DNA of 25,782 nt from an uncultured bacterium. Lineage in GTDB: Bacteria > Bacillota > Clostridia > Lachnospirales > Lachnospiraceae. The stretch lies in assembly GCA_947088515.1 (NCBI GenBank), contig CAMUHA010000018.1, positions 1 through 25,782 on the forward strand. The letters run 5' to 3'. The notes beneath the pieces were generated by a model, which saw only the letters and a program-made list of their open reading frames with translations, was not told where the DNA came from and ran no database searches. A program made the translations under genes and the position numbers. Positions 1 to 7,746 of this stretch are shown here, one piece after another; positions within the stretch are counted from its first letter, which is position 1; each line of letters begins with the position of its first letter.

Positions 1-2
1 AT

Positions 3-1325
3 TTATGCCACTTTATCCTTGCATTTCACCCTGAATATTCTGCGCAGGGATTCATCAATCCGCTCTTCAGACAATGTTCCATTGTTCACTGCTTCCAGCA
101 CACCATTATAAGCCGCTTCAAAATCTTCTGGCATCAGAATCATATCCACGCCCGCCTGCAGCGCTTTTACTGCCGCCTCCCCTGATGTATAATATTCTGT
201 AATGGCTCCCATATTCATGGCATCAGTAATAACAATTCCCTGAAAGCCCAGCTGCCCTCTTAAAATTTCCGTAATGACTTTTCCGGAAAGGGAAGCAGGC
301 GTATTATCTCCTGTTACATTTTCAAGTGAAATATGTCCAACCATTATAAAATCTGTTCCTGCCCCAATACCTGCCTGATAAACCGGAAAGTCTGTTGCAG
401 ATAAATCATCAAGGGTTTTCCCTGAATTTGCCATCCCCGAATGGGTGTCATCAGAAGTATCCCCCAGTCCCGGAAAATGCTTCATGCAAGCGCTCACCCC
501 ATTGCTTTGCAGCCCTTCTACCACTGCCGATGCCATAGACGCCACTACCCCTGGGTCCGTGCCAAAGGAACGGCTTCCTATAACTGTATTTCCCTCCACT
601 ATCACATCCGCAACCGGGGCAAAATCCATGTTAAATCCAAACCCCGAAAGATAGCTGCCGATTGCCGCCCCTGCCGCTCTCGCCGCCGTCGGGTCCCCAG
701 AAGCTGCAATATCAGCCATGTTTCCCACATTATCCGCAAGACCGCTCTCTGCAACTCTGCTTACAGTTCCTCCTTCTTCGTCCACACCAAGAAAAATAGG
801 AAACTTGCTCCAGTCCTTCGTATTCTGAAGCATCTCTGTCAGCTGTTCAGCGCTTTGGATATTCTTGGAAAAGTAAATCAGCCCCCCTACCGGATGCTCC
901 CCAAGTTTTTCTTTGGTGGTATCCCCTGCCTTAATGACCGTATCTGTACCAGTAAGGGCTTCCGGCGTGATCATAAAAAGACCGGCCACCTTTTCTTCCC
1001 GTGTCATTCCTGAAATCCAGGAATTAACAACTTCCTCCGTATAGTCAGTTTCCTGCGGCGGTTCTGTCATTTCCTCTGGCGCTTCCACTGTTGGCGTTTC
1101 TTCTTCCATTTCCGATAGTTCTTCAAGCTGTTTCTGCAATTCTTCTGCATGTTTTTTGTCATTTACCAATGACAAAAGCTTTTTCACTCCCATCACCACT
1201 CCCAAAACCAACCCGGCAAGAAAAATAACGAGCGCCAGATAAGATATAATCTGATTTCTTAATCTGCGCTTTCTTCTGAATTCTCTTCTGTCCATCTTTT
1301 CAACAATTGATTCATCGTTTGCCAT
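3..1325 (-). CDS. Membrane-anchored glycoside hydrolase family 3 (NagZ-like beta-N-acetylhexosaminidase)
   Basis: The 440-residue protein has a basic N-terminus, one hydrophobic segment at about residues 26-47, an acidic, Glu/Pro-rich linker, and then a single GH3 catalytic domain. The family signature KHFPGLGDT starts near residue 282, and DDTH carries the Asp293/His295 dyad typical of NagZ-type enzymes. The nucleophile is expected to be Asp368 in ITDAMNM. In this family the enzyme removes beta-N-acetylhexosamines, often from peptidoglycan fragments. The membrane anchor suggests action outside the cell, with the uncleaved segment as an uncertain signal anchor. The start is set at MANDES because GGAGGT lies nine bases before it; an upstream in-frame ATG at 1379 lacks such a site. 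A weak promoter may lie at 1350-1378 (TGGAAA, 17 bp, TATTAT). The stop codon is only two bases from the window edge, so downstream partners are not visible. Substrate is inferred. Confidence 0.9.
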   Translation of the reverse strand: MANDESIVEKMDRREFRRKRRLRNQIISYLALVIFLAGLVLGVVMGVKKLLSLVNDKKHAEELQKQLEELSEMEEETPTVEAPEEMTEPPQETDYTEEVVNSWISGMTREEKVAGLFMITPEALTGTDTVIKAGDTTKEKLGEHPVGGLIYFSKNIQSAEQLTEMLQNTKDWSKFPIFLGVDEEGGTVSRVAESGLADNVGNMADIAASGDPTAARAAGAAIGSYLSGFGFNMDFAPVADVIVEGNTVIGSRSFGTDPGVVASMASAVVEGLQSNGVSACMKHFPGLGDTSDDTHSGMANSGKTLDDLSATDFPVYQAGIGAGTDFIMVGHISLENVTGDNTPASLSGKVITEILRGQLGFQGIVITDAMNMGAITEYYTSGEAAVKALQAGVDMILMPEDFEAAYNGVLEAVNNGTLSEERIDESLRRIFRVKCKDKVA

Positions 1326-1469
1326 ATTGCTCTTACCTCCGTAGAATCTATAATAACTTATTTGCCACCTGATTTCCACAAAAAATTACACAGAACACCT
1401 TCATAAGTCTTCAAAATGGTTTTATCCGCATACATCAACTCCCCGCAGCCCTTTAATCTCTGCTTGCAA

Positions 1470-1840
1470 CAATAAAAGCGGGTACCAATCACTCTCGACT
1501 AATACCCGCTTCTAAACTATGCTATCCAATGGCTTTTACCTCTCTTTCCTTTTTGTAGATAACACCCTATTCAGTTTTTCTTTCTTCTCTTTCGTATCTC
1601 TCTCCTTTTTCTTTTGTACTGGTGTACTGTAACGTTCTCGTTTTTCCTTTGTAAATCGTTACTTTTTCTTTTGTACCTGATACGAATTTGAAATCCGCTC
1701 TCTTTAGTACCTTGTTCTTTTGTACCTTAAAAGCTTAACTTTTTCACATTTTGCTATTTTTATTAAATAGCTTATCTTATGTTTTTGGTGGTCCGTACCT
1801 TCCTTTCTTTAAGATTTTATCTATGTGAATTTGTTTTTGT
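1470..1840 (-). ncRNA. Candidate structured, repeat-containing non-coding RNA, about 370 nt
   Basis: The transcript would run from a consensus promoter to an intrinsic terminator. It is very purine-rich and has no plausible reading frame: the only ATG meets a stop at once. The element TACAAAAG occurs three times exactly (minus strand, 1717-1724, 1668-1675, 1611-1618), and a 15-nt exact repeat, GTACAAAAGAAAAAG, lies at 1662-1676 and 1605-1619. Degenerate versions occur near 1702-1709, 1646-1653, 1589-1596 and 1549-1557. Two local hairpins are visible: GCTATTT/AAATAGC at 1771-1753 and GTAACG/CGTTAC at 1662-1629. It does not match the tmRNA, RNase P or SRP RNA cores I know. It could instead be an attenuated leader of the glycosidase gene 150 bp downstream. 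Function unknown. Confidence 0.55.
1473..1511 (-). terminator. Intrinsic terminator of the candidate RNA gene
   Basis: A 9-bp perfect stem (AAGCGGGTA with TACCCGCTT; arms 1511-1503 and 1484-1476) is followed on the minus strand by a T-rich tract (TTTTATTG). The 18-base loop can form a further small stem (AGTC with GATT). On the plus strand no T-tract follows, so the orientation is clear. Confidence 0.7.
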
Positions 1841-1846
1841 AAGTTT

Positions 1847-1875
1847 ATTATAACTGGCGTCTTTTAATTTGTCAA
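1847..1875 (-). promoter_or_regulatory. Consensus sigma-A promoter of the candidate RNA gene
   Basis: On the minus strand there is a perfect TTGACA (1875-1870), a 17-bp spacer and a perfect TATAAT (1852-1847). Transcription would start near 1840. No start codon with a ribosome site follows, so this very strong promoter most likely drives a non-coding RNA, or a long leader ahead of the glycosidase gene. Confidence 0.8.
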
Positions 1876-2170
1876 CACAATTTTTCATTTTTTTCTTTAT
1901 TTTTTCAATATTCGATATTATATACCGCCTGGCCTGGTTTTACCTTTAAATAACTTCCAGATAATTCAGAATTTTTAAATCCATAATAAAGGCTGCCCTT
2001 TTTCCATTTTGGCATTTACAATCGTGTCCCTTTTTCAGATATTTATTTTAAGCGATATATTAATTTGACATTTTCATAATTGGATTCTTCTATATGTACA
2101 AAATTCACAATTCACTGACCGTTTTTTTTAAGTTTTTCAGAAAAATAACAGTCCACAAGTCAAATTTTTA

Positions 2171-2199
2171 TTGTATTAGCAGAAAAATAGCGATACAAT
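2171..2199 (+). promoter_or_regulatory. Probable promoter of the chemotaxis receptor gene
   Basis: TTGTAT (2171-2176), a 17-bp spacer and TACAAT (2194-2199) lie 35 bp before the start codon, with an AGGGGGG ribosome site between. A second possible promoter lies upstream (TTGACA at 2065-2070 with TTCTAT at 2088-2093). No flagellar-sigma consensus was recognised. Confidence 0.5.
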
Positions 2200-2233
2200 A
2201 GAAAGAAAACATAAAAGCACAGGGGGGATTCGC

Positions 2234-4228
2234 ATGGGAGCGCCTGAAAAAAGAACAAATGCAAAGAAAAAAATAGCAGATGAAATTCTCTACCAGATTG
2301 GAGGAAGTGCAATTTTTGTCCTTCTTATTATAGCGGTTGCCGCTATTTGTATGGTAGGATGGCTGATTATTACATCAAAAGAAACAGAACTGACACAAGA
2401 GTCCAACGCTGCCGCAAGCCAGATCACAGGATTTCTGGAACAGTATACCAAAAATGTAGAACAGCTTGCCGTAAATCCTGAAGTTAAACATGTCCTAAAG
2501 GAGACAAAGCCTGGAGATGACTTTAGCAGCGCTGAAAAAATGGACACCGTAATGGACAATCTTATTGGTATCGCAAATACTGATACAGAAAACGTCATGG
2601 CTGTATGGATTTCTGATTTGGATACAAGTTCATTGAAGCAGTCTGATGGCTTTACAAGTGAAGATGGCTGGGACATTACCGGACGCGGATGGTATGGGTG
2701 TATTAAAACAAAGGAAACCATACTTACAGAACCATACATTGACTCTTCTACCGGGAAGATGATACTAAGCGCCGCTGCCCCTGTAATAGACGACTCCACA
2801 GGAACCGTTCTTGGCGCTGTGGGCATGGATATTTCCCTGGACCATATGACAGAAATAATGAGCAAATACAAAATAGGGCGTAATGGGTATATTCTGCTTT
2901 TATCTGAAAATGGCACTTTCCTCTACCATCCACAGAGTGAATTCGTCCAAAAAAATATTAAAGATGTGGATATAACACAAAATGTTATAGACGCGGTCGA
3001 CGCAAAGAATGATGAATTTCTGAAATATAAAACAGATGGTCATACAAAATACGGTTCCTTACAGCAGGCTGGAGATACCGGATATATTGTACTTAGCAAC
3101 ATGCCTGCATCAGAATATTACGCAATGATGACTGCAATGGTCATTGCACTGGTTATTCTCTTTGCTGTTGGCATCCTCCTGATAGCAATAAGTATCAGAA
3201 AAAGCGCAAAAAAAATAACAAAGCCAATTCTGGAACTGAATTATACAGCCCAGCAGCTTGCTGACGGAAACCTGGATGTAAATTTAGATATAACAAGCGA
3301 AGATGAAATCGGGGAACTGGGTGAATCCTTCCAAAGAACAGTCAACCGGCTAAAAGAATATATTGCATATATAGATGAAACAGAGGATGTACTCGCCCGG
3401 ATTGCTGACGGGAAACTTAGTGTTCAACTGAAAAATGAGTATGTGGGCGAATTTCAAAAGATTAAGACTGCCCTGCTGAATATTTCAGATTCCATGAATC
3501 AGGTTATGATTGGTATAAACGAAAGCGCTGAACGTGTATCTGTTGGAGCCGCAGAGCTTGCCACTGCTTCCCAGGCCCTGGCGGAAGGCGCCCAGACTCA
3601 GGCCGCATCTATTGAAGAGCTTGCAGCAACAACAAACACGCTTGCCGACCAGGTGGAAAGCAGCCGCAAGGAAGCTGAAGCCTCCGCCAAAGCAACTGCA
3701 CAGGCTGCAACAATGATTGACCAGAATCAGGAAAAAATGAAATTGATGATGGATGCCATGAACGAAATCCATCAGACCTCCCAGAAGGTGGTTGGTATCA
3801 TTCAGACCATTGAAGATATTGCATCAGAAACAAATCTCCTGTCCTTAAATGCTTCTATAGAAGCAGCGCGTGCCGGTGAGGCTGGAAGAGGCTTTGCCGT
3901 GGTTGCCGATGAAATCGGAAAACTGGCATTAGAAAGCTCCAAAGCGGCAAGTACCACAAGAGAATTGATTGAAATTTCAATGGAAGAAATCAACAAAGGA
4001 AATACCATTGCTGCCGGCGCCATGGGTTCACTGAAAGAATCTGTAAATGTTGTTAACCATGTAAATGAAATGATTCAGGGAACAGCCGAAACCGCTGCTG
4101 TACAGGCTGAAAATATGAGACAGCTCCGCCTGGGAATTGAAGAACTCACGGAATACATGATAACTCAGCCGCCTCCCAGGAAACCTCGGCTACCTCCGAA
4201 GAACTGGCTTCCCAGGCTGAATTACTAA
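2234..4228 (+). CDS. Methyl-accepting chemotaxis protein, dCache type, frameshifted at its C-terminus
   Basis: This transmembrane chemoreceptor has a first membrane segment near residues 25-50 and an extracellular dCache-like domain containing GRGWY, EPYID and GMDIS, which resemble the amino-acid-binding subtype. A second membrane segment lies near residues 298-322, followed by a HAMP region and a long cytoplasmic signalling coiled coil. The hairpin tip (SLNASIEAARAGEAGRGFAVVADEI) is intact, so coupling to CheA/CheW is expected. After residue 641 the frame is lost: the in-frame product ends in a Pro/Arg-rich tail (ITQPPPRKPRLPPKNW). The overlapping -1 frame continues the normal receptor end (DNSAASQETSATSEELASQ) to a stop at 4261-4263. 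One base is missing near 4157-4160; restoring it gives about 676 residues. No slippery heptamer is visible, so a deletion or sequencing error is likelier than programmed shifting. No chemotaxis or flagellar genes are nearby. Confidence 0.9.
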   Translation: MGAPEKRTNAKKKIADEILYQIGGSAIFVLLIIAVAAICMVGWLIITSKETELTQESNAAASQITGFLEQYTKNVEQLAVNPEVKHVLKETKPGDDFSSAEKMDTVMDNLIGIANTDTENVMAVWISDLDTSSLKQSDGFTSEDGWDITGRGWYGCIKTKETILTEPYIDSSTGKMILSAAAPVIDDSTGTVLGAVGMDISLDHMTEIMSKYKIGRNGYILLLSENGTFLYHPQSEFVQKNIKDVDITQNVIDAVDAKNDEFLKYKTDGHTKYGSLQQAGDTGYIVLSNMPASEYYAMMTAMVIALVILFAVGILLIAISIRKSAKKITKPILELNYTAQQLADGNLDVNLDITSEDEIGELGESFQRTVNRLKEYIAYIDETEDVLARIADGKLSVQLKNEYVGEFQKIKTALLNISDSMNQVMIGINESAERVSVGAAELATASQALAEGAQTQAASIEELAATTNTLADQVESSRKEAEASAKATAQAATMIDQNQEKMKLMMDAMNEIHQTSQKVVGIIQTIEDIASETNLLSLNASIEAARAGEAGRGFAVVADEIGKLALESSKAASTTRELIEISMEEINKGNTIAAGAMGSLKESVNVVNHVNEMIQGTAETAAVQAENMRQLRLGIEELTEYMITQPPPRKPRLPPKNWLPRLNY

Positions 4229-4316
4229 ATAAAATGGTACAAAAATTTGAAATCTGCCAATAAGCCAAATGCCCGCAGGCAGCCACTTGGTCCGTTGCGC
4301 ACGTAAATAAATAAAA

Positions 4317-4380
4317 CACATTGCCCTCTTCATTTAGCATATTTGATAAATGCCAAATGAAGAGGGCAATGTGCTTTTTA
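4317..4380. terminator. Bidirectional intrinsic terminator between convergent genes
   Basis: A perfect 19-bp inverted repeat (4317-4335 with 4355-4373) carries a loop that can extend the stem further. T-rich tracts follow on both strands (CTTTTTATTATTTTATT on plus, TTTTATTTATT on minus). It can end transcription from the chemotaxis receptor and from the converging envelope operon. Confidence 0.9.
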
Positions 4381-5478
4381 TTATTTTATTGTATCACTGT
4401 GATTTAACACAAGGGTACTGTATAAAAACAGCACATCACAGGACTCAAAATCAACAAACTGTCCCAGGTAATCTGGGTGGATATAGCGGATATCCACCAA
4501 AGTAATCTGCGAATATCCACTTATCAAAAGCGGAGCTATACTTGAGCCAAAGGAATCCCGGAACATTATTAGTTTTTTATCCGTCCGAGTATTGGGATTC
4601 TCTATTGTAAGCAGCGAAAGGGAGCCTGACAGAAACATTTCATATGGGTCAAGCCCTGCCGCTTTTTCCATATCATATACTGGCATTTCCTTTTTCTCCT
4701 GCCAGTTATATGCTTTGCAGTTATTAATATCCTCTCCTGTCACATACAGCAATTTATCCGGCGGCAGGGGCAATGCTGCCTGTCCGTGGTACACGCCATA
4801 AAAATCCTGTTCCAACGTATGGATTTCATAATCCTGTGACAGACTTGCTCCCATTGTCTGCGCCAGACGCTGCGCCACATCTGTAATTTTTTCCTGCCGC
4901 CAGTGCGTATCCGTTTTGTAATAGTCATCTCTTTCCAACAAATCAGATATCTGTATATATTCTGCGAAATACGCTTTATCCGCCATTTGTTTTTCAAAAT
5001 CCACATAATCCATGGATAAATGACCGCTCTGACTGGCCAAAAAACAATTTTTATCTGGAATTACAGAGATATAAACTTTGTTTTCATCTGTAAGATATTT
5101 CTCACATATATAACGGAATCGTTCCCCCGCTCTTGTAAGTGAAGCTTCGTTCATGGGATATTCCAGAGAAGCTAGAAATCCTTCTGCCGCATAAACGCCA
5201 TTATTGTCCTGACGCCGGAATATATTCAGCGCAGTCAGCGCTTTTATCCTTCGGAGCGAATCCCGAAACGGGAAAGCATCCACTGTATGGGCTTCAAAAT
5301 CTGTCATAAAACGCCCACTCCACACGCCTTCTGCTGACAGTTTGGGCATAGGGTTAAGCATACGCCTCTCACTGACCAGATACTGTTCTTTAGGCATAAA
5401 CATACATAACAGGAAACCTCCGGTAAGCAGCAGGGCAAAAGTAATGCACAAAATAAAATCTTTCTTTTTTGTGTCCAT
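4381..5478 (-). CDS. DHHW/AlgX-like SGNH-type protein, partner of the MBOAT O-acetyltransferase
   Basis: The 365-residue protein starts with a membrane anchor (about residues 8-28), and the rest should lie outside the membrane. The family signature is visible as DTHW at residues 190-193, and a serine-containing block FRDSFGSS lies near 306-313, as in AlgJ/AlgX/DHHW proteins of the SGNH-like superfamily. Such proteins act with an MBOAT protein to O-acetylate an exported polysaccharide, which fits the MBOAT gene ending only 12 bp upstream. A good ribosome site (AAGGAGG) lies seven bases before the start. The gene is the last of the operon and ends at the bidirectional terminator. The acetylated polymer is unknown. 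Confidence 0.85.
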   Translation of the reverse strand: MDTKKKDFILCITFALLLTGGFLLCMFMPKEQYLVSERRMLNPMPKLSAEGVWSGRFMTDFEAHTVDAFPFRDSLRRIKALTALNIFRRQDNNGVYAAEGFLASLEYPMNEASLTRAGERFRYICEKYLTDENKVYISVIPDKNCFLASQSGHLSMDYVDFEKQMADKAYFAEYIQISDLLERDDYYKTDTHWRQEKITDVAQRLAQTMGASLSQDYEIHTLEQDFYGVYHGQAALPLPPDKLLYVTGEDINNCKAYNWQEKKEMPVYDMEKAAGLDPYEMFLSGSLSLLTIENPNTRTDKKLIMFRDSFGSSIAPLLISGYSQITLVDIRYIHPDYLGQFVDFESCDVLFLYSTLVLNHSDTIK

Positions 5479-5490
5479 AAACCATCCTCC

Positions 5491-6888
5491 TTAAAATCGA
5501 AAATAGAGAAAAGGATTAAAAGAGCCATCCACCAGGTAAGCCGTCATAACCAGCATGAATAAGGCAAGCACAACAGGCTCCGCCAGATTCACAATTCTGC
5601 CACCTGTATGGTTTTCAGATACTTTTTTTATAAGCTTATGAACTATTGGCGTTGCCCCGATTCCTCCTGTTAGCAGAACCACCCCAAAACTTTTAAGGCA
5701 GTATACCGCCTCCGCTGAGATAAGCGGGATTCCTCCGCCCCCAAAAAGACCTGTTATATCAGAAAATGCCTGTCCCATATTTTCCGCATTAAAAATCACA
5801 AAGCTTAAAAGTACAAAAATCAGGGTATAGACATGTGCCAATAACCGATTCCTCTCCAATATATTTAACAGCCACAGTTTTTCTAATGTCAAAAGTATAG
5901 CAAAAAACAGGCCCCACAAAATAAAATTCCAGGCTGCCCCATGCCAGAAGCCAGTGAGCATCCATACCACCAAAATATTGAAAAGCTGCCTTCTCTTCCC
6001 TTTTCGGTTTCCTCCCAGTGGTATATAAACATAATCCCTAAACCAGGCGCCCAGGGAAATATGCCACCTGCGCCAAAATTCAGTTATGCTGGCAGAAATA
6101 TATGGATAATTGAAGTTTTCCAGAAAACGAAATCCAAACACTCTCCCAAGCCCAATAGCCATATCACTGTATCCTGAAAAATCAAAATAAATATGCAAAG
6201 CAAAAGCTACAGCATATAGCCAGTAGAATAATACTGACTTTTCTTCTGATGCGCGGAATATATTGCACAGCTCTCCCAACTGGTTTGCAAGCAAAATTTT
6301 CTTTGCCAGACCAATTACAAAGCGGCGTATTCCTAAAGCTCCCTTATGCCAGGAATATTCCCGCCATGATAGTTGCTTTGCAATATCACAATACCGTACA
6401 ATTGGTCCTGCAATCAATTGTGGAAACATGGCTATATAGGCCGCCAAATGGATTATGTTCTTTTGTGCAGTCTCCCCTCTGTACACATCTAATGTATAGC
6501 TTATAATCTGAAAGGTGTAAAAACTAATACCAATCGGCAGCGCAAGACGTAAAAGTGAAAGTTTCATCCCGGTCACAGCATTAAAATTTTCAATAATAAA
6601 GTCTGCATATTTAAAATACAGCAAAAAGGAAACACTTACACAGACTGAAATAATGCAGAATATTTTTCCGGCTTTTTTCTCCCTGTATTTTTCCACCATC
6701 AATCCAAAAATATATCCAGATATAATAGAAAAAACCATCAGTAAAACATATCGGGGTTCTCCCCACCCATAAAATAAAAGGCTGGAAAAAAGGAGCGCTA
6801 TATTTTTAAGTCTCTTTGGCGCCGTAAAATATATAATGGCCGTCAGCGGCAAAAAATAATATAAAAATGAAATACTTGAAAACAGCAT
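5491..6888 (-). CDS. MBOAT family membrane-bound O-acyltransferase (AlgI/DltB-like)
   Basis: This 465-residue polytopic membrane protein has the MBOAT core: NFNYPYISASITEFWRRWH, with His276 in RRWH, the block YIPLGGNRKG, and the presumed catalytic His316 in GFWHGAAW. In this family the protein passes acyl groups through the membrane to an external acceptor such as a polysaccharide. I start it at MLFSSISFLYYFLP, which matches the usual family N-terminus and follows GGAG. An in-frame ATG 30 bases upstream (6918) lies inside a hairpin and has no ribosome site. The gene sits between a DUF4358-like lipoprotein gene and the DHHW partner in one apparent operon. Family assignment is firm; the substrate is not. 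Confidence 0.93.
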   Translation of the reverse strand: MLFSSISFLYYFLPLTAIIYFTAPKRLKNIALLFSSLLFYGWGEPRYVLLMVFSIISGYIFGLMVEKYREKKAGKIFCIISVCVSVSFLLYFKYADFIIENFNAVTGMKLSLLRLALPIGISFYTFQIISYTLDVYRGETAQKNIIHLAAYIAMFPQLIAGPIVRYCDIAKQLSWREYSWHKGALGIRRFVIGLAKKILLANQLGELCNIFRASEEKSVLFYWLYAVAFALHIYFDFSGYSDMAIGLGRVFGFRFLENFNYPYISASITEFWRRWHISLGAWFRDYVYIPLGGNRKGKRRQLFNILVVWMLTGFWHGAAWNFILWGLFFAILLTLEKLWLLNILERNRLLAHVYTLIFVLLSFVIFNAENMGQAFSDITGLFGGGGIPLISAEAVYCLKSFGVVLLTGGIGATPIVHKLIKKVSENHTGGRIVNLAEPVVLALFMLVMTAYLVDGSFNPFLYFRF

Positions 6889-6909
6889 AATGATATTTTC
6901 TCCATTAAT

Positions 6910-6956
6910 AAACGGCATGAAACCGGTCCGGTTATAAATCCCGCTTCACGCCGTTT
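6910..6956. repeat. Hairpin in the lipoprotein-MBOAT intergenic region
   Basis: An inverted repeat pairs 6910-6921 with 6945-6956 (11 of 12 pairs) and encloses a small palindrome (ACCGG/CCGGT). It lies just upstream of the chosen MBOAT start, and on the minus strand it is followed by a short T-rich run (TTTATTAAT). It could be a weak terminator or attenuator that lowers MBOAT/DHHW expression relative to the lipoprotein. Confidence 0.45.
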
Positions 6957-6989
6957 TAATTATTGTTTCCATACAGTTTAAAGTCCGTT

Positions 6990-7571
6990 TTACACAATGG
7001 GCGCTTCTGTAATCACCTGTGCCCCCTCAATCGCCGACAATGTGTTATTTTTGAAAATTTCTATAATTTCAGCAACACCGTAAGCAGTTATTACATATCT
7101 GCCGTCCACATTTATAATAATCAGCGTATCTGGCTGCCCGCATATCCATTGTTTTGCAAGAATACAGGATTTTACCGAATCTGCAAATTCATTCATATCC
7201 ACGCCTTCCTTCAGACGATATGCGGCGCCGGTAAATGTATTTGTATTCATCATATGCACCATGGAGGCTGCATCTTCAATATTGGAAAACTGCTCCTTTG
7301 GCAGTCCCAGTGTATAATCCAGCTCTTCTGTTTTACTGATGTCAAATTTGCCCGGCGCATCCATCACCGCATTCTCCTGGTTCCCGCCATACATTGCAAA
7401 CAATTCATCCTCTTTATAGACTTTGACAATATCGTTTAACACTTCAAGAGATTCCGTATATTTGGATTCCCCACTGTCCTGACCCGCACCAGAATCATTT
7501 TGTTTCCCGCCACAGCCGGACAGGGTAAAAATCATCACTGCTGCTAATAAAATTGTTGCTGCCTTTTTCAT
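6990..7571 (-). CDS. DUF4358-like lipoprotein
   Basis: The 193-residue protein has a lipoprotein signal peptide ending in the lipobox LSGC, so Cys20 should be lipidated and the protein tethered outside the membrane. A Gly/Ser/Asp linker follows, then a domain of about 150 residues that I recognise as DUF4358-like, of unknown biochemical role. From memory, such genes commonly accompany MBOAT and DHHW genes in Lachnospiraceae, as here, which suggests a part in polysaccharide O-acetylation or its assembly. The start is supported by AAGGAGAG six bases upstream. It is the first gene of the operon and is preceded by a strong promoter. Confidence 0.8.
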   Translation of the reverse strand: MKKAATILLAAVMIFTLSGCGGKQNDSGAGQDSGESKYTESLEVLNDIVKVYKEDELFAMYGGNQENAVMDAPGKFDISKTEELDYTLGLPKEQFSNIEDAASMVHMMNTNTFTGAAYRLKEGVDMNEFADSVKSCILAKQWICGQPDTLIIINVDGRYVITAYGVAEIIEIFKNNTLSAIEGAQVITEAPIV

Positions 7572-7607
7572 AATTTACTCTCCTTTTAGCTTAAAAATGT
7601 TTTTTAA

Positions 7608-7635
7608 GGATATCACATATCCAATTACTGGATAT
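7608..7635. promoter_or_regulatory. Operator-like inverted repeats overlapping the transcription start
   Basis: Directly downstream of the -10 box lie three alternating half-sites on the plus strand: GGATAT (7608-7613), ATATCC (7617-7622) and GGATAT (7630-7635). The second pair forms a perfect 7-bp inverted repeat with a 5-bp centre (ATATCCA-N5-TGGATAT). This position suits a repressor site, but the regulator is not known. Confidence 0.45.
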
Positions 7636-7664
7636 ATTATACACGAAATTCCTGAATTTATCAA
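7636..7664 (-). promoter_or_regulatory. Promoter of the DUF4358-MBOAT-DHHW operon
   Basis: On the minus strand, TTGATA (7664-7659), a 17-bp spacer and a perfect TATAAT (7641-7636) lie 65 bp before the lipoprotein start codon. Confidence 0.75.
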
Positions 7665-7746
7665 TTTGCCATTTTTAAAGCCATATAAATCATTTTTTAA
7701 CAACTATTAGGAGCAAATTTGAAAATAGTCAGCATTTCCATTTGCT

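Larger units (their letters stand above)
1326..2233. other. Long intergenic region with no protein gene
   Basis: This 908-bp AT-rich gap separates the divergent glycosidase and chemotaxis genes. I find no convincing coding frame on either strand. It holds a candidate minus-strand RNA gene (1470-1840) with its own promoter and terminator, and the presumed plus-strand promoter of the chemotaxis gene. The part from about 1880 to 2060 shows no structure that I can name. Confidence 0.7.

Noticed and set aside
441..1013. A 190-codon open frame on the plus strand opposite the glycosidase
   Set aside because: The GH3 motifs are all on the other strand. This frame is Cys/His/Arg-rich antisense with no ribosome site.
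1549..1724. A small CRISPR-like array
   Set aside because: The repeats are only 8-15 nt, degenerate and irregularly spaced, and no cas gene is present.
1470..1840. A type III toxin-antitoxin RNA (repeats plus terminator before a toxin gene)
   Set aside because: The gene after the terminator is a full glycosidase, not a ToxN-like endoRNase, and the units are too irregular for that system.
4150..4170. Programmed -1 ribosomal frameshift in the chemotaxis receptor
   Set aside because: There is no X-XXY-YYZ slippery heptamer or stimulatory pseudoknot in view, so a base deletion or read error is simpler.
4264..4300. A weak hairpin (CCAA...TTGG with TGCC/GGCA) after the chemotaxis gene
   Set aside because: It is short and imperfect with no T-tract, and the strong terminator just downstream explains transcription end.
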